A stretch of DNA of 64,000 bases from the NCBI GenBank assembly GCA_963721175.1, contig CAVRIG010000021.1, positions 62,001 through 126,000 on the forward strand, written 5' to 3'. This DNA is from Aliishimia sp963721175. GTDB taxonomy: Bacteria; Pseudomonadota; Alphaproteobacteria; Rhodobacterales; Rhodobacteraceae. Below the pieces are notes generated by a model, which did not search any database, was not told the DNA's origin, and worked only from the letters and a program-made list of their open reading frames with translations. The stretch's first letter is position 1; every line of letters begins with the position of its first letter. Shown piece after piece: positions 27,891 through 35,876 of the stretch. Both the position numbers and the translations under genes were made by a program.

Positions 27891-28884
27891 CTAACGCCGC
27901 TTGTGCGGCAATGCCACGGCACGCAGCAACTTGTAGCGATTGTCCCCGCCGAACTCGGTGACATCGGCAAATCCCGAACGCAAGGCCTGTTCATAGGCCA
28001 GGTGCCGGTTCGCGACCATCCACAGTACCCCGCCCGGCCGCAGAAGCCGTGCCGCAGCGGCGATGAAGGCCTGGCCGAGCGCGGTATCGGCCGTGCGGCC
28101 GGTGTGAAAGGGCGGGTTCATGACCACCGCGTCGAGATCGCGCGCAGCCGGTCCAGTCGGTCGCATCCGCCCAATGGAACCGCGCACGTGCGTCGGAGAC
28201 GTTGCGGCGCGCGCAGTCGAGCGCACTGGCCTGCGCCTCCACGAGGTGCAATTCGGAGATGCCCTCGCACCGTTCCAGCGCACAGGCGGAGAGATACCCC
28301 CATCCCGCCCCCAGGTCCGCGATGCGGCCCGACAGATGCGCGGGCAAGGACTGCGCCAGCAGTGCCGAGCCCGGGTCGATCCCATCGGCGGAGAAGACGC
28401 CGGGCACGACATGCCAACGATCGTCGATCATGCCGGGTTCGGCCAACCATGTTTCGAACGGCGCGCCGCCCATACCTTCGGTGTCGAACCAGAAGAGCTT
28501 GCCATGTGCCTTGGACAGCGTTCCTTGCAGAGGGACAGCGCGACGGACGTCTTTCAGCATCGTTTCGACACCGTCGGTCTTCTGCCCGTCCACGAAGACG
28601 CGCCGAGCTACGGCCGTAGCGCGCGCGACACGGTCCCGTGCAGCTTGCCGCGACCGCGGCAGGAACACCACGGCGGCGTCGAAGCGTTCGTCGGGGATAT
28701 GCCGAACGACCTGATGCCCGCGCGCCGCCCAATTTGCGGCATCCGGCATCATGTCTTGAAGCATGGTCACACGCGCATCACCGAACGGGCCGAGATCCAG
28801 GCCGGATGCCGCACCCACCAGCATCACCGACCCTTCCGTCGGCAGCGCGCCGGACGCGCCCGCCAATGCCAATCTCGACGACAT
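27891..28884 (-). CDS. RsmC-like class I SAM-dependent methyltransferase, one frame break
   Basis: The protein has the two-domain build of RsmC/RlmG-type guanine-N2 rRNA methyltransferases: a divergent N-terminal MTS-like half (PDAANWAARGHQVVRHIPDE) and a C-terminal catalytic half with IADLGAGWGYLSACALERC (SAM motif I) and AVVMNPPFHTG, the NPPF catalytic motif of base-N2 methyltransferases. The frame changes near 28150; removing one base joins DATDWTG to ARDLDAVVMNPPF and yields about 330 residues. The likely reaction is m2G formation in 16S rRNA or a related RNA. It lies just upstream on the same strand as clpS is read (both minus), 12 bases apart. Confidence 0.82.
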
Positions 28885-28896
28885 TGCGCGCGCCGC

Positions 28897-29217
28897 TCAG
28901 TCGTCTTTTTCCATGGTGCATTGCAGCGGATGCTGGTGCCGCCGCGCGAAGTCCATGACCTGCGCCACCTTGGTCTCCGCGATCTCGTGGCTGAAGACGC
29001 CCACGACGGCCACGCCCTTCTTGTGCACCGTCAGCATGATCTCGAACGCCTGCGCATGGTTCATGCCGAAGAACCGCTCCAGCACGTGCACGACGAATTC
29101 CATCGGCGTGTAGTCGTCGTTCAGCAGCAACACCTTGTAGAGCGGCGGCCGCTTGGTCTTCGTACGCGTTTCGACGACGACGGAGGCATCCCCGTCATCG
29201 TCGTTCTGGCCAGCCAT
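28897..29217 (-). CDS. clpS: ATP-dependent Clp protease adaptor ClpS
   Basis: ClpS delivers N-degron substrates to ClpAP. The core is PPLYKVLLLNDDYTPMEFVV, HVLERFFGMNHAQAFEIMLT, VHKKGVAVVGVFSHEIAETK and VAQVMDFARRHQHPLQC. The NDDYTPMEFV segment with its D pair is the N-end-residue binding pocket, and the HKKG tract binds ClpA. I start at the ATG giving MAGQNDDDGDASVVVETRTK (106 residues), because the acidic, flexible tail is typical; the same frame is open to ATGs at 29238 and 29268. A promoter must lie in the AT-rich gap up to 29315 shared with the divergent HAD gene. Confidence 0.95.
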   Translation of the reverse strand: MAGQNDDDGDASVVVETRTKTKRPPLYKVLLLNDDYTPMEFVVHVLERFFGMNHAQAFEIMLTVHKKGVAVVGVFSHEIAETKVAQVMDFARRHQHPLQCTMEKDD

Positions 29218-29315
29218 GATCCATTTCCGGTCGGTCATTCCAGATAAGTCCGGTTTCCACGCGTTCATCGGAATATATAACTTGTGTGAGCATTTAGAAA
29301 AGAGGGTCCCGGAAA

Positions 29316-30017
29316 ATGGGAACGGCGCTGACAACCGTCGCCTTCGATGCGGACGACACGTTGTGGCACAACGAACGCTTCTACCAGATGACGCAGGCGC
29401 GGTTTGCGGAACTGCTGGTGGACTACACCGACGAATCGACCCTGCGCGCAGGTCTGCTGGAGGCCGAGCGGCGCAATCTCGGTCACTACGGCTTCGGCAT
29501 CAAGGGGTTCGTGCTGTCGATGATCGAAACCGCGATCGAGGTCACGGAGGAGCGCGTGCCGGCCCACGTGATCGGCGAACTTCTGCAGGCAGGTCAGGAG
29601 ATGCTTCAGCACCCGATCGAGCTTCTGCCCCATGCGCGCGAAGCCGTGGAATCGCTTGCGGGCTCCCATCGCATCCTGCTGATCACCAAGGGCGATCTTC
29701 TGGATCAGGAACGCAAGCTGGCGCAATCCGGGCTTGGAGACCTGTTCGACGGGGTGGAGATCGTGTCGGACAAGACCTCCTCCGTCTATGCGCGCATCTT
29801 CGACACGCATGCCGACGGCGCGGAGCGTGCGATGATGGTCGGCAACTCGATGAAGTCCGACGTCCGGCCGGTTGTGGAGATCGGCGGCTGGGGCGTCTTC
29901 GTTCCGCATGGGCTCGAATGGGACATCGAAAGGGCCGACCCGCCGACAGGTCGTCCGAGGTTCCATGAGATCGCGGATCTCGGTGCCTTGCCGGCCCTCG
30001 TCCATGACATCGCATAA
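29316..30017 (+). CDS. HAD-family hydrolase (phosphatase-type)
   Basis: A 233-residue haloacid-dehalogenase-fold hydrolase. Motif I is AFDADDTLWHNE with the nucleophilic Asp pair, motif II is ILLITKGDLLDQERKLAQSG (the conserved Thr), the Lys of motif III is in VSDKTSSVYARI, and motif IV is MVGNSMKSDVRPVVEIGGWG. An alpha-helical cap occupies residues between about 20 and 90. The substrate is not predictable; many such proteins are 5'-nucleotidases or phosphoglycolate-like phosphatases. It is divergent from clpS with 98 bases between, and ends 235 bases before the carboxypeptidase start. Confidence 0.88.
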   Translation: MGTALTTVAFDADDTLWHNERFYQMTQARFAELLVDYTDESTLRAGLLEAERRNLGHYGFGIKGFVLSMIETAIEVTEERVPAHVIGELLQAGQEMLQHPIELLPHAREAVESLAGSHRILLITKGDLLDQERKLAQSGLGDLFDGVEIVSDKTSSVYARIFDTHADGAERAMMVGNSMKSDVRPVVEIGGWGVFVPHGLEWDIERADPPTGRPRFHEIADLGALPALVHDIA

Positions 30018-30158
30018 GTCGGCCGCCGATCCTGCCGATGCCAGCGATGCCACATTTCTGCCACATTTCAGCTTCTGGTAGCAAAGCCGTTCCTGCCCGC
30101 AACATGTTGATGATCACTAACGAAAAAAAACGGCATATCAATAAATTGAGAGGGTTTC

Positions 30159-30248
30159 TTGAACAATCAATTCATGGTAAATCTGGACGATAACTACAAA
30201 AGCCAGTCGAAAAAATCGGCGGCACGAGGCAGAAAAAAGGCAGGTTAG
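30159..30248 (+). CDS. Possible tiny basic peptide, 24 to 29 residues
   Basis: An A-rich stretch immediately before the D,D-carboxypeptidase start holds a short frame. The ATG at 30174 gives VNLDDNYKSQSKKSAARG and then RKKAG before TAG 30246-30248. A TTG at 30159, nine bases after the AGAGGG purine tract, would add NNQF. The ending is strongly basic. It stops four bases before the GTG of the downstream gene, which suggests coupled translation or a leader. The region is far poorer in GC than its neighbours and short frames arise easily in it, so this is only a candidate. Confidence 0.3.
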   Translation: MNNQFMVNLDDNYKSQSKKSAARGRKKAG

Positions 30249-30252
30249 ACCC

Positions 30253-31831
30253 GTGAAGGCGGCACGTTTATCGTCAGCCCGTTGGGGGCTGTTTCTCCTT
30301 GCAGCAGTTTGGATGATTCTGATCGTTCCGATGTCGGCACGGTCGGCGCCCTATGCGGCCATGGTCATGGACGCGCGGACCGGCGAGATCCTCCATTCCC
30401 GCAACGCGGATACACAGCTGCACCCAGCGTCACTCACCAAGATGATGACGCTCTACATCGCATTCGAAGCGGTCGAGCGGGGCGAGATCTCGCTCGACAA
30501 GCAAGTCACCATATCCCGAAACGCAGCGTCCGAGCCGCCCTCGAAGCTTGGCCTGCGCGCCGGTCAGAAGATCGCGCTGCGCTATCTGATCCGCGCCTCG
30601 GCGGTCAAATCCGCCAACGATGCCGCCACGGCCATCGGTGAGGCGATCTCGGGCTCGGAGGCCGCGTTCGCGCGCCGGATGAACCGCACGGCGAAGGCGC
30701 TGGGCATGACCCGGACGACGTTCAAGAACGCGCACGGGCTGACGGAAAACGGCCACCTCTCGACCGCGCGGGACATGACCATCCTCGGACGGCACGTGCT
30801 CTACGATTACCCGCAATACTACAACCTGTTCTCGCGGGCGTCAGCCAATACCACCGTAAAGACCGTCTACAACACGAACCGCCGCTTGCTGGCCAGCTAT
30901 CGCGGGGCGGACGGAATCAAGACGGGCTACACACGTGCGGCCGGCTTCAACTTGGTAGCATCCGCCCAGCGTGGCAACGAACGGGTCATCGCGACGGTCT
31001 TCGGCGGAAACTCTTCCGCCTCGCGCAACGCACAGGTGGCGAAACTGCTCGACATGGGCTTTCGCCGCGCGCCGTCGAAAGCCGAACTGCGCGAGCCCGA
31101 CCCGCCCGAATACGACAATGTGCCCACCCGCCTCGGAAAGACCGTCCGGGTCAGCGGGAGCGTGGAGAGGAGCCTCCGCCCCCGCATCCGGCCGGTGACC
31201 GAACCTGTGCAGATCGCAAGCGCCGACGAATTGGTGCCCGATATCTCCGGCACGCCCACCCGAAACACCGGATGAGCAAACCGGCACCGACGCCACGGCC
31301 GAGGTCGCGGCGGGCGCCAAACCCGCCGACATCGCGCTTGCCGTCGCCGAAGCGACCGCCGACGACACCGGCCCGACCGTCAGCCAGGGGGACATTGCCG
31401 CGGCGTTGGAAGAAGCGCAGTTGGCTGCGGTCAACGCCACCGCCGCGGTCGCCGTCATTCCGGAAAATCCATCGGCCAAGGCCAAGGTCCGCAGCTCGGT
31501 CCGGCCTGCGGCGCGGCCGCGGAAACTGGTGCTCGCGTCCGCACCGAAACAGGTGCCGACACAGGAAGTCGTGACGCGCGCCTCGACCTCGGGCGGCCGA
31601 CACTGGGGCGTGCATGTCGGGCAATATCCCAGCCGGTTCAAGGCCGAATCCGTCCTGCTGCAAACCGCGCTGATGGAGATGTCGACCCTCGACGGAAGCC
31701 TGCGAAAGGTCGTGCGCCGGCCCCAGGGCTACGACGCCAACTTCCTCGGACTGAGCCAGGAAACCGCCGAGCGGGCCTGCCAGCGGCTCAAATCCCGCAA
31801 CATAAGCTGCGTCACGATCGGCCCGAGCTGA
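30253..31831 (+). CDS. D-alanyl-D-alanine carboxypeptidase with C-terminal SPOR domain, one frame break
   Basis: A low-molecular-weight penicillin-binding protein that trims peptidoglycan stem peptides. A signal segment (GLFLLAAVWMILIVPMSARS) precedes the transpeptidase-fold domain. Its motifs are SLTK (S60-K63), SAN (S120-N122) and KTG (K223-G225). A linker rich in Ala, Glu and Pro follows, and then a SPOR domain (RHWGVHVGQYPSRFKAESVL to SRNISCVTIGPS) that binds septal glycan. GTG 30253 is the start. Near 31255 one extra base separates the two parts; removing it gives PTPETPDEQTGTDATAEVAA and a 525-residue protein. The SPOR domain would recruit the enzyme to the division site. The gene converges on the second transporter, with a long inverted repeat between them. 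Confidence 0.9.
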
Positions 31832-31893
31832 GCGGAAACAGGTCGGTGACAGGCTAAGGGGGCTCTGCCCCCGCCGCTCCTGCGGAGCGTCTG

Positions 31894-31960
31894 CCCCGAG
31901 GTATTTCCGGACCCAAAGAAGAACCTTCCCAGCTTCTTTGGGTCCGGAAATACCTTGGGG
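31894..31960. terminator. 27-base inverted repeat, probable bidirectional terminator and interspersed repeat
   Basis: Arm 31894-31920 (CCCCGAGGTATTTCCGGACC, then CAAAGAA) and arm 31934-31960 are complementary over 26 of 27 positions around a 13-base loop. A second hairpin (GGGGGCTCTGCCCCC) lies just before it. The element separates two convergent genes, where a bidirectional terminator is expected. A related half copy, lacking the left arm, is at 51608-51672. The purine-rich and CCCC ends resemble repeats that I know from Rhodobacteraceae genomes. Confidence 0.75.
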
Positions 31961-32061
31961 GAGTTCGAGGGGGCAAAGCCCACTCGTCAGCTTTGACTTT
32001 TCGCGCGCGCGTGGCACACGCGCACCTTTCGGGAGCGGCCACGCCGGGCAGGATCACGGCG

Positions 32062-33663
32062 TCAGGACGCGGTGCGGCCGGCCGTTGCCGCGGTCATCAA
32101 TTCGCGGGTGTAGTCGTTGGAGGGTGCATCGAAAATCGCGTCGACGGCGCCGTATTCCACGACATCTCCCTGCTTCATCACCATCACCTTGTGCGACATG
32201 GCCCGCACCACGGCGAGGTCATGGCTGATGAACAGGTAGGCGAGACCGTACTTGGCCTGGAGGCGCCGCAGCAGGTCCACGATCTGGACCTGCACGGTCA
32301 TGTCGAGAGCCGATGTCGGTTCGTCCAGGACCACCAGCCGCGGTCGAAGAACCATCGCCCGCGCGATCGCGATACGCTGGCGCTGGCCGCCGGAAAACTC
32401 GTGCGGGTAGCGGTCCATCGTGGCCGGATCCAAGCCCACCTCGCGCATGACCTCCGTCACCAGTTCACGCTTGTCGCGGTGCTTGTCGACCTTGTGAACG
32501 CCCAGTCCCTCGGCGATGATCTCGGCGCAGGTCATCCGCGGGCTGAGGCTGCCGAACGGATCCTGGAACACGATCTGCATGTCCTTGCGCAACCGGCGCA
32601 ATTGCCGCACCGACCACCCCCGCAGATCCTGGCCGAGATAGCTGACCCGGCCTTCGGACCCGATCAACCGCATGATCGCCAGCGCCAGCGTGGTCTTGCC
32701 CGATCCGCTTTCGCCGACGATGCCCAGCGTCTCGCCCGCGCGCACGTCGAGCGTCGCGCTGTTCACCGCCTTCACGTGGCCCACGGTGCGGCGCAGGAAG
32801 CCCTGCCTGATCGGGAACCAGATGCGAAGATCCTCCGTATCGGCGACTGTTTCGGCTCCGTCGGGCACCGGTTCGGGCCGGCCAGAGGGCTCTGCGCTGA
32901 GGAGCTTCTGCGTATAGGGGTGCTGCGGATTGCGGAACAGCTCTTCGGTCGGTCCGGTTTCGACCACGCGGCCCTTCTCCATCACGCAGACCCGGTCGGC
33001 GATGCGCCGCACGATGTTGAGATCGTGGGTAATGAAGAGGAGCCCCATGTTCTCCGACCGCTTGAGGTCGGCGAGCAGGTTGAGGATCTGCGCCTGGATC
33101 GTGACATCGAGGGCAGTGGTGGGTTCGTCCGCGATCAGGATGTCGGGCTTGTTGGCGAGCGCCATTGCGATCATGACCCGCTGCCGCTGCCCGCCCGAAA
33201 GCTCGTGCGGGTAGGCGTTCAGACGCTCCGCGGCGTTCGGAATTCCGACCTTGTGCAACAGGTCCAGGATCCGCGCGCGCGCGGCATCTCCGGCCACACC
33301 CTGGTGCAGGTCGAGGCTCTCGCCCAACTGCTTCTCGATCGTGTGGAGCGGGTTCAGCGACGTCATCGGCTCCTGAAAGATGAAGCTGATGTCGTTGCCC
33401 CGCACCTTGCGCAAGAGCTTGCGCGACGCGCCGATCATCTGCTGCCCATCGTAGAGGACCGAACCCGTCACCTGCGCGCTGTCGCCCAGAAGCGAGACGG
33501 TCGACAGCGCCGAAACCGACTTGCCCGAACCGGATTCGCCGACGATCGCGAGCGTTTCCCCCTGCGACACCGCGAAGGACACGTCCTTGACCGCATGAGT
33601 GACTTCGCCGTCCTGGCGGAAGGTCACGTTGAGATTCTTGACGTCGAGGATCGGAGCCGTCAC
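32062..33663 (-). CDS. yejF: Dual-domain peptide ABC transporter ATPase (YejF type)
   Basis: A 533-residue protein with two ABC domains in tandem. Domain 1 has GESGSGKSVSA, FQEPMTSLNPLH, LSGGQRQRVMIAMAL and LIADEPTTALD. Domain 2 has GESGSGKTTLALAIM, FQDPFGSLSPRM, FSGGQRQRIAIARAM and VVLDEPTSALDM. Between them is the family's PYTQKLLSAEPSG linker. GTG 33663 overlaps the stop of the permease above it, and the frame is intact, unlike its counterpart at 17761. The order binding protein, permease, permease, dual ATPase is that of yejABEF, known for peptide and microcin C uptake. Confidence 0.92.
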   Translation of the reverse strand: MTAPILDVKNLNVTFRQDGEVTHAVKDVSFAVSQGETLAIVGESGSGKSVSALSTVSLLGDSAQVTGSVLYDGQQMIGASRKLLRKVRGNDISFIFQEPMTSLNPLHTIEKQLGESLDLHQGVAGDAARARILDLLHKVGIPNAAERLNAYPHELSGGQRQRVMIAMALANKPDILIADEPTTALDVTIQAQILNLLADLKRSENMGLLFITHDLNIVRRIADRVCVMEKGRVVETGPTEELFRNPQHPYTQKLLSAEPSGRPEPVPDGAETVADTEDLRIWFPIRQGFLRRTVGHVKAVNSATLDVRAGETLGIVGESGSGKTTLALAIMRLIGSEGRVSYLGQDLRGWSVRQLRRLRKDMQIVFQDPFGSLSPRMTCAEIIAEGLGVHKVDKHRDKRELVTEVMREVGLDPATMDRYPHEFSGGQRQRIAIARAMVLRPRLVVLDEPTSALDMTVQVQIVDLLRRLQAKYGLAYLFISHDLAVVRAMSHKVMVMKQGDVVEYGAVDAIFDAPSNDYTRELMTAATAGRTAS

Positions 33664-34775
33664 GTGAAGGTCTTTCGCGGGTCGAAGGCATCGCGGATAC
33701 CTTCGAAGATGAAGATCAGCAGGCTCAGCATGAGGGCGAAGACGCCGAACGCGGTAAAGGCAAGCCAAGGCGCCGTGAGGTAGGTCTTGGCCTGAAGCGA
33801 AAGCTCTCCCAGCGACGGCGCGTTGGACGGCAGACCGAAGCCCAGGAAATCGAGCACGGCGAGCGTGGAGATCGTGCCCGTCACGATGAAGGGCAGCATG
33901 GTCAGGGTCGCAACCATCGCGTTCGGCAGCATATGGCGGAACATGATCGTCAGGTTCGACACGCCCAGCGCCTTGGCCGCGCGCACGTATTCAAGGTTCC
34001 GTGCCCGCAGGAATTCCGCGCGCACCACGCCCACGAGCGAGATCCAGCTGAAGAGCACGAGGATGATGATCAGCAGCCAGAAACTTCGCCCCAGGATCGC
34101 GAAGAGGATGATGATCACGTAAAGCTGCGGCGTCGCCCCCCAGATCTCGATGACGCGCTGGAAGATGAGGTCCAGCCAGCCGCCGAAATAGCCCTGGATC
34201 GCGCCGGCGAAGATCCCGATCACGGTGGAGGCGCCGGTCACCATCAGCGTGAACAGCACCGACAGCCGAAAGCCGTGGATCACGCGGGCCATCACGTCAC
34301 GCTTGGTCCCGTCGGTGCCGAGCCAGTTTTCGGAGTTGGGCGGCAGGGGCGCCGCACCGGGTCGCTCCACCGCGGTGTCGTAGGAATAGGGGATGATCGG
34401 CCAGATGGACCAGCCCTTCTCGATCTCCTGCCCGTCGATCATGCCGTCCTGCGCGTCCTCGATGTAGGCTTCCGGATCGTCGAAGCAGAGATCGAGCCCG
34501 CCCGTCGCGATCAGGCATTGCACCTCGACATCTCGATACTGGGCCTCGGTCTGGAAATCGCCGCCGAAATCCGTCTCCGCGTAGAAGTTCCAGATCGGCG
34601 TGTAGTACTGACCGCGATACTGGATCAGGATCGGCTTGTCGTAGGCGATGAACTCTGCGCAGAGCGACAGGCCGAACAGGATACCGAACACCCAAAGCGA
34701 GTAGAAGGCGCGCCGGTTCTTCTTGAAGTTGCGCCAGCGCCGGCGGTTGAGCGGCGAGAGTTGAAAGAACGCCAT
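33660..34775 (-). CDS. yejE: Peptide ABC transporter permease, YejE type
   Basis: A 371-residue membrane component, intact. It begins MAFFQLSPLNRRRWRNFKKN and RAFYSLWVFGILFGLSLCAE, has the long extracytoplasmic loop typical of YejE (RGQYYTPIWNFYAETDFGGD), then NWLGTDGTKRDVMARVIHGF (the GTDxxxRDV signature), GYFGGWLDLIFQRVIEIWGA, YVRAAKALGVSNLTIMFRHM (EAA loop) and ends FEGIRDAFDPRKTFT. The start overlaps the YejB stop and its own stop overlaps the ATPase start, so translation is coupled through the operon. A DPRK tail is a family hallmark. Confidence 0.92.
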   Translation of the reverse strand: MAFFQLSPLNRRRWRNFKKNRRAFYSLWVFGILFGLSLCAEFIAYDKPILIQYRGQYYTPIWNFYAETDFGGDFQTEAQYRDVEVQCLIATGGLDLCFDDPEAYIEDAQDGMIDGQEIEKGWSIWPIIPYSYDTAVERPGAAPLPPNSENWLGTDGTKRDVMARVIHGFRLSVLFTLMVTGASTVIGIFAGAIQGYFGGWLDLIFQRVIEIWGATPQLYVIIILFAILGRSFWLLIIILVLFSWISLVGVVRAEFLRARNLEYVRAAKALGVSNLTIMFRHMLPNAMVATLTMLPFIVTGTISTLAVLDFLGFGLPSNAPSLGELSLQAKTYLTAPWLAFTAFGVFALMLSLLIFIFEGIRDAFDPRKTFT

Positions 34776-35867
34776 CACCCCTCCCGCTTTTCGAAGTCGA
34801 TCCGGGGGTCGACGAGCACGTACATGAGGTCTGAGATGATATTCACCAGGAGCCCGATCAGACCGAAGACGAAGAGTGTGCCGAAGACGATCGGGTAATC
34901 CCGCGCCACCGCCGCCTCGAACCCAAGACGCCCGAGCCCATCGAGCGAAAAGATCGTCTCGATGATGAGCGACGCGCCGAAGAAGACCGAGATGAAGGCG
35001 GCAGGAAAGCCCGCGATCACGATCAGCATCGCGTTGCGGAAGACGTGGCCATAGAGCACGCCGCGTTCGCTGAGCCCCTTGGCGCGCGCGGTGATCACGT
35101 ACTGCTTCTTGATCTCGTCCAGAAAGCTGTTCTTGGTCAGCAGCGTCAGCGTCGCGAAGGCCCCGATGGTGGAGGCGACGACCGGCAGGGTGATGTGCCA
35201 GAAATAATCCTCCACCTTGCCCCAGAAGCTCAGCTGTTCCCAGATGTTCTGGTCGCTGGTCAGGCCGCGAAGCGGAAAGATCTGCCAGTAGCTGCCGCCC
35301 GCGAGGAGCACCAGCAGCAGGATGCCGAAGAGAAAGCCGGGGATGGCGTATGCGGCGATGATCACGCCGCTGCTCCAGGTGTCGAAGGACGTGCCGTCGC
35401 GGACCGCCTTGCGGATGCCGAGCGGAAGCGAGATGAGGTAGGCGATCAGCGTCGACCAGAGCCCCAGAGAGATCGACACCGGCAGCTTGTCGAGCACGAG
35501 GTCCACGACCGGTTGGCTCTGGAAGTAGCTGTCCCCGAAATCGAAGCGGAAGTAATCCCACATCATGTTCAGGAACCGCTCGACCGGCGGCTTGTCGAAA
35601 CCGAATTCCCTCTCCAGCTGCTCGATGAATTCGGGCGGCAGGCCCCGCGCGCCGACATATTGCTCGTTGCCCTGGTTCTGGTTGGTGCCGGCGTCGTTGG
35701 ATGCCGCCCGCGAAACCGCCGAACACGTCGCCCTGGCCTTGGGCGCGGGCGATCGCCTGTTCCACCGGACCACCGGGGACGAATTGCGCCAACGCGAAAT
35801 TGACCAGCATGATCCCGATCAGCGTGGGGATGATCAGCAACAGCCGTCTTAGAATGTAGGCGCCCAT
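34775..35867 (-). CDS. yejB: Peptide ABC transporter permease, YejB type, one frame break
   Basis: The N-terminus MGAYILRRLLLIIPTLIGIM and FVPGGPVEQAIARAQGQG is typical for DppB/YejB-type permeases. From about 35702 the reading shifts one base and continues QNQGNEQYVGARGLPPEFIE, RFLNMMWDYFRFDFGDSYFQ, LKGLSERGVLYGHVF-type loop ARAKGLSERGVLYGHVFRNA, IIETIFSLDGLGRLGFEA and DPRIDFEKREG. Removing one base gives 363 residues. The insertion QGDVFGGFAGGISNDAGTNQ near residue 50 is characteristic of YejB proteins, which have a longer first periplasmic loop than OppB. Its stop overlaps the yejE start (ATGA). Confidence 0.9.
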
Positions 35868-35876
35868 GCGGTGTGC

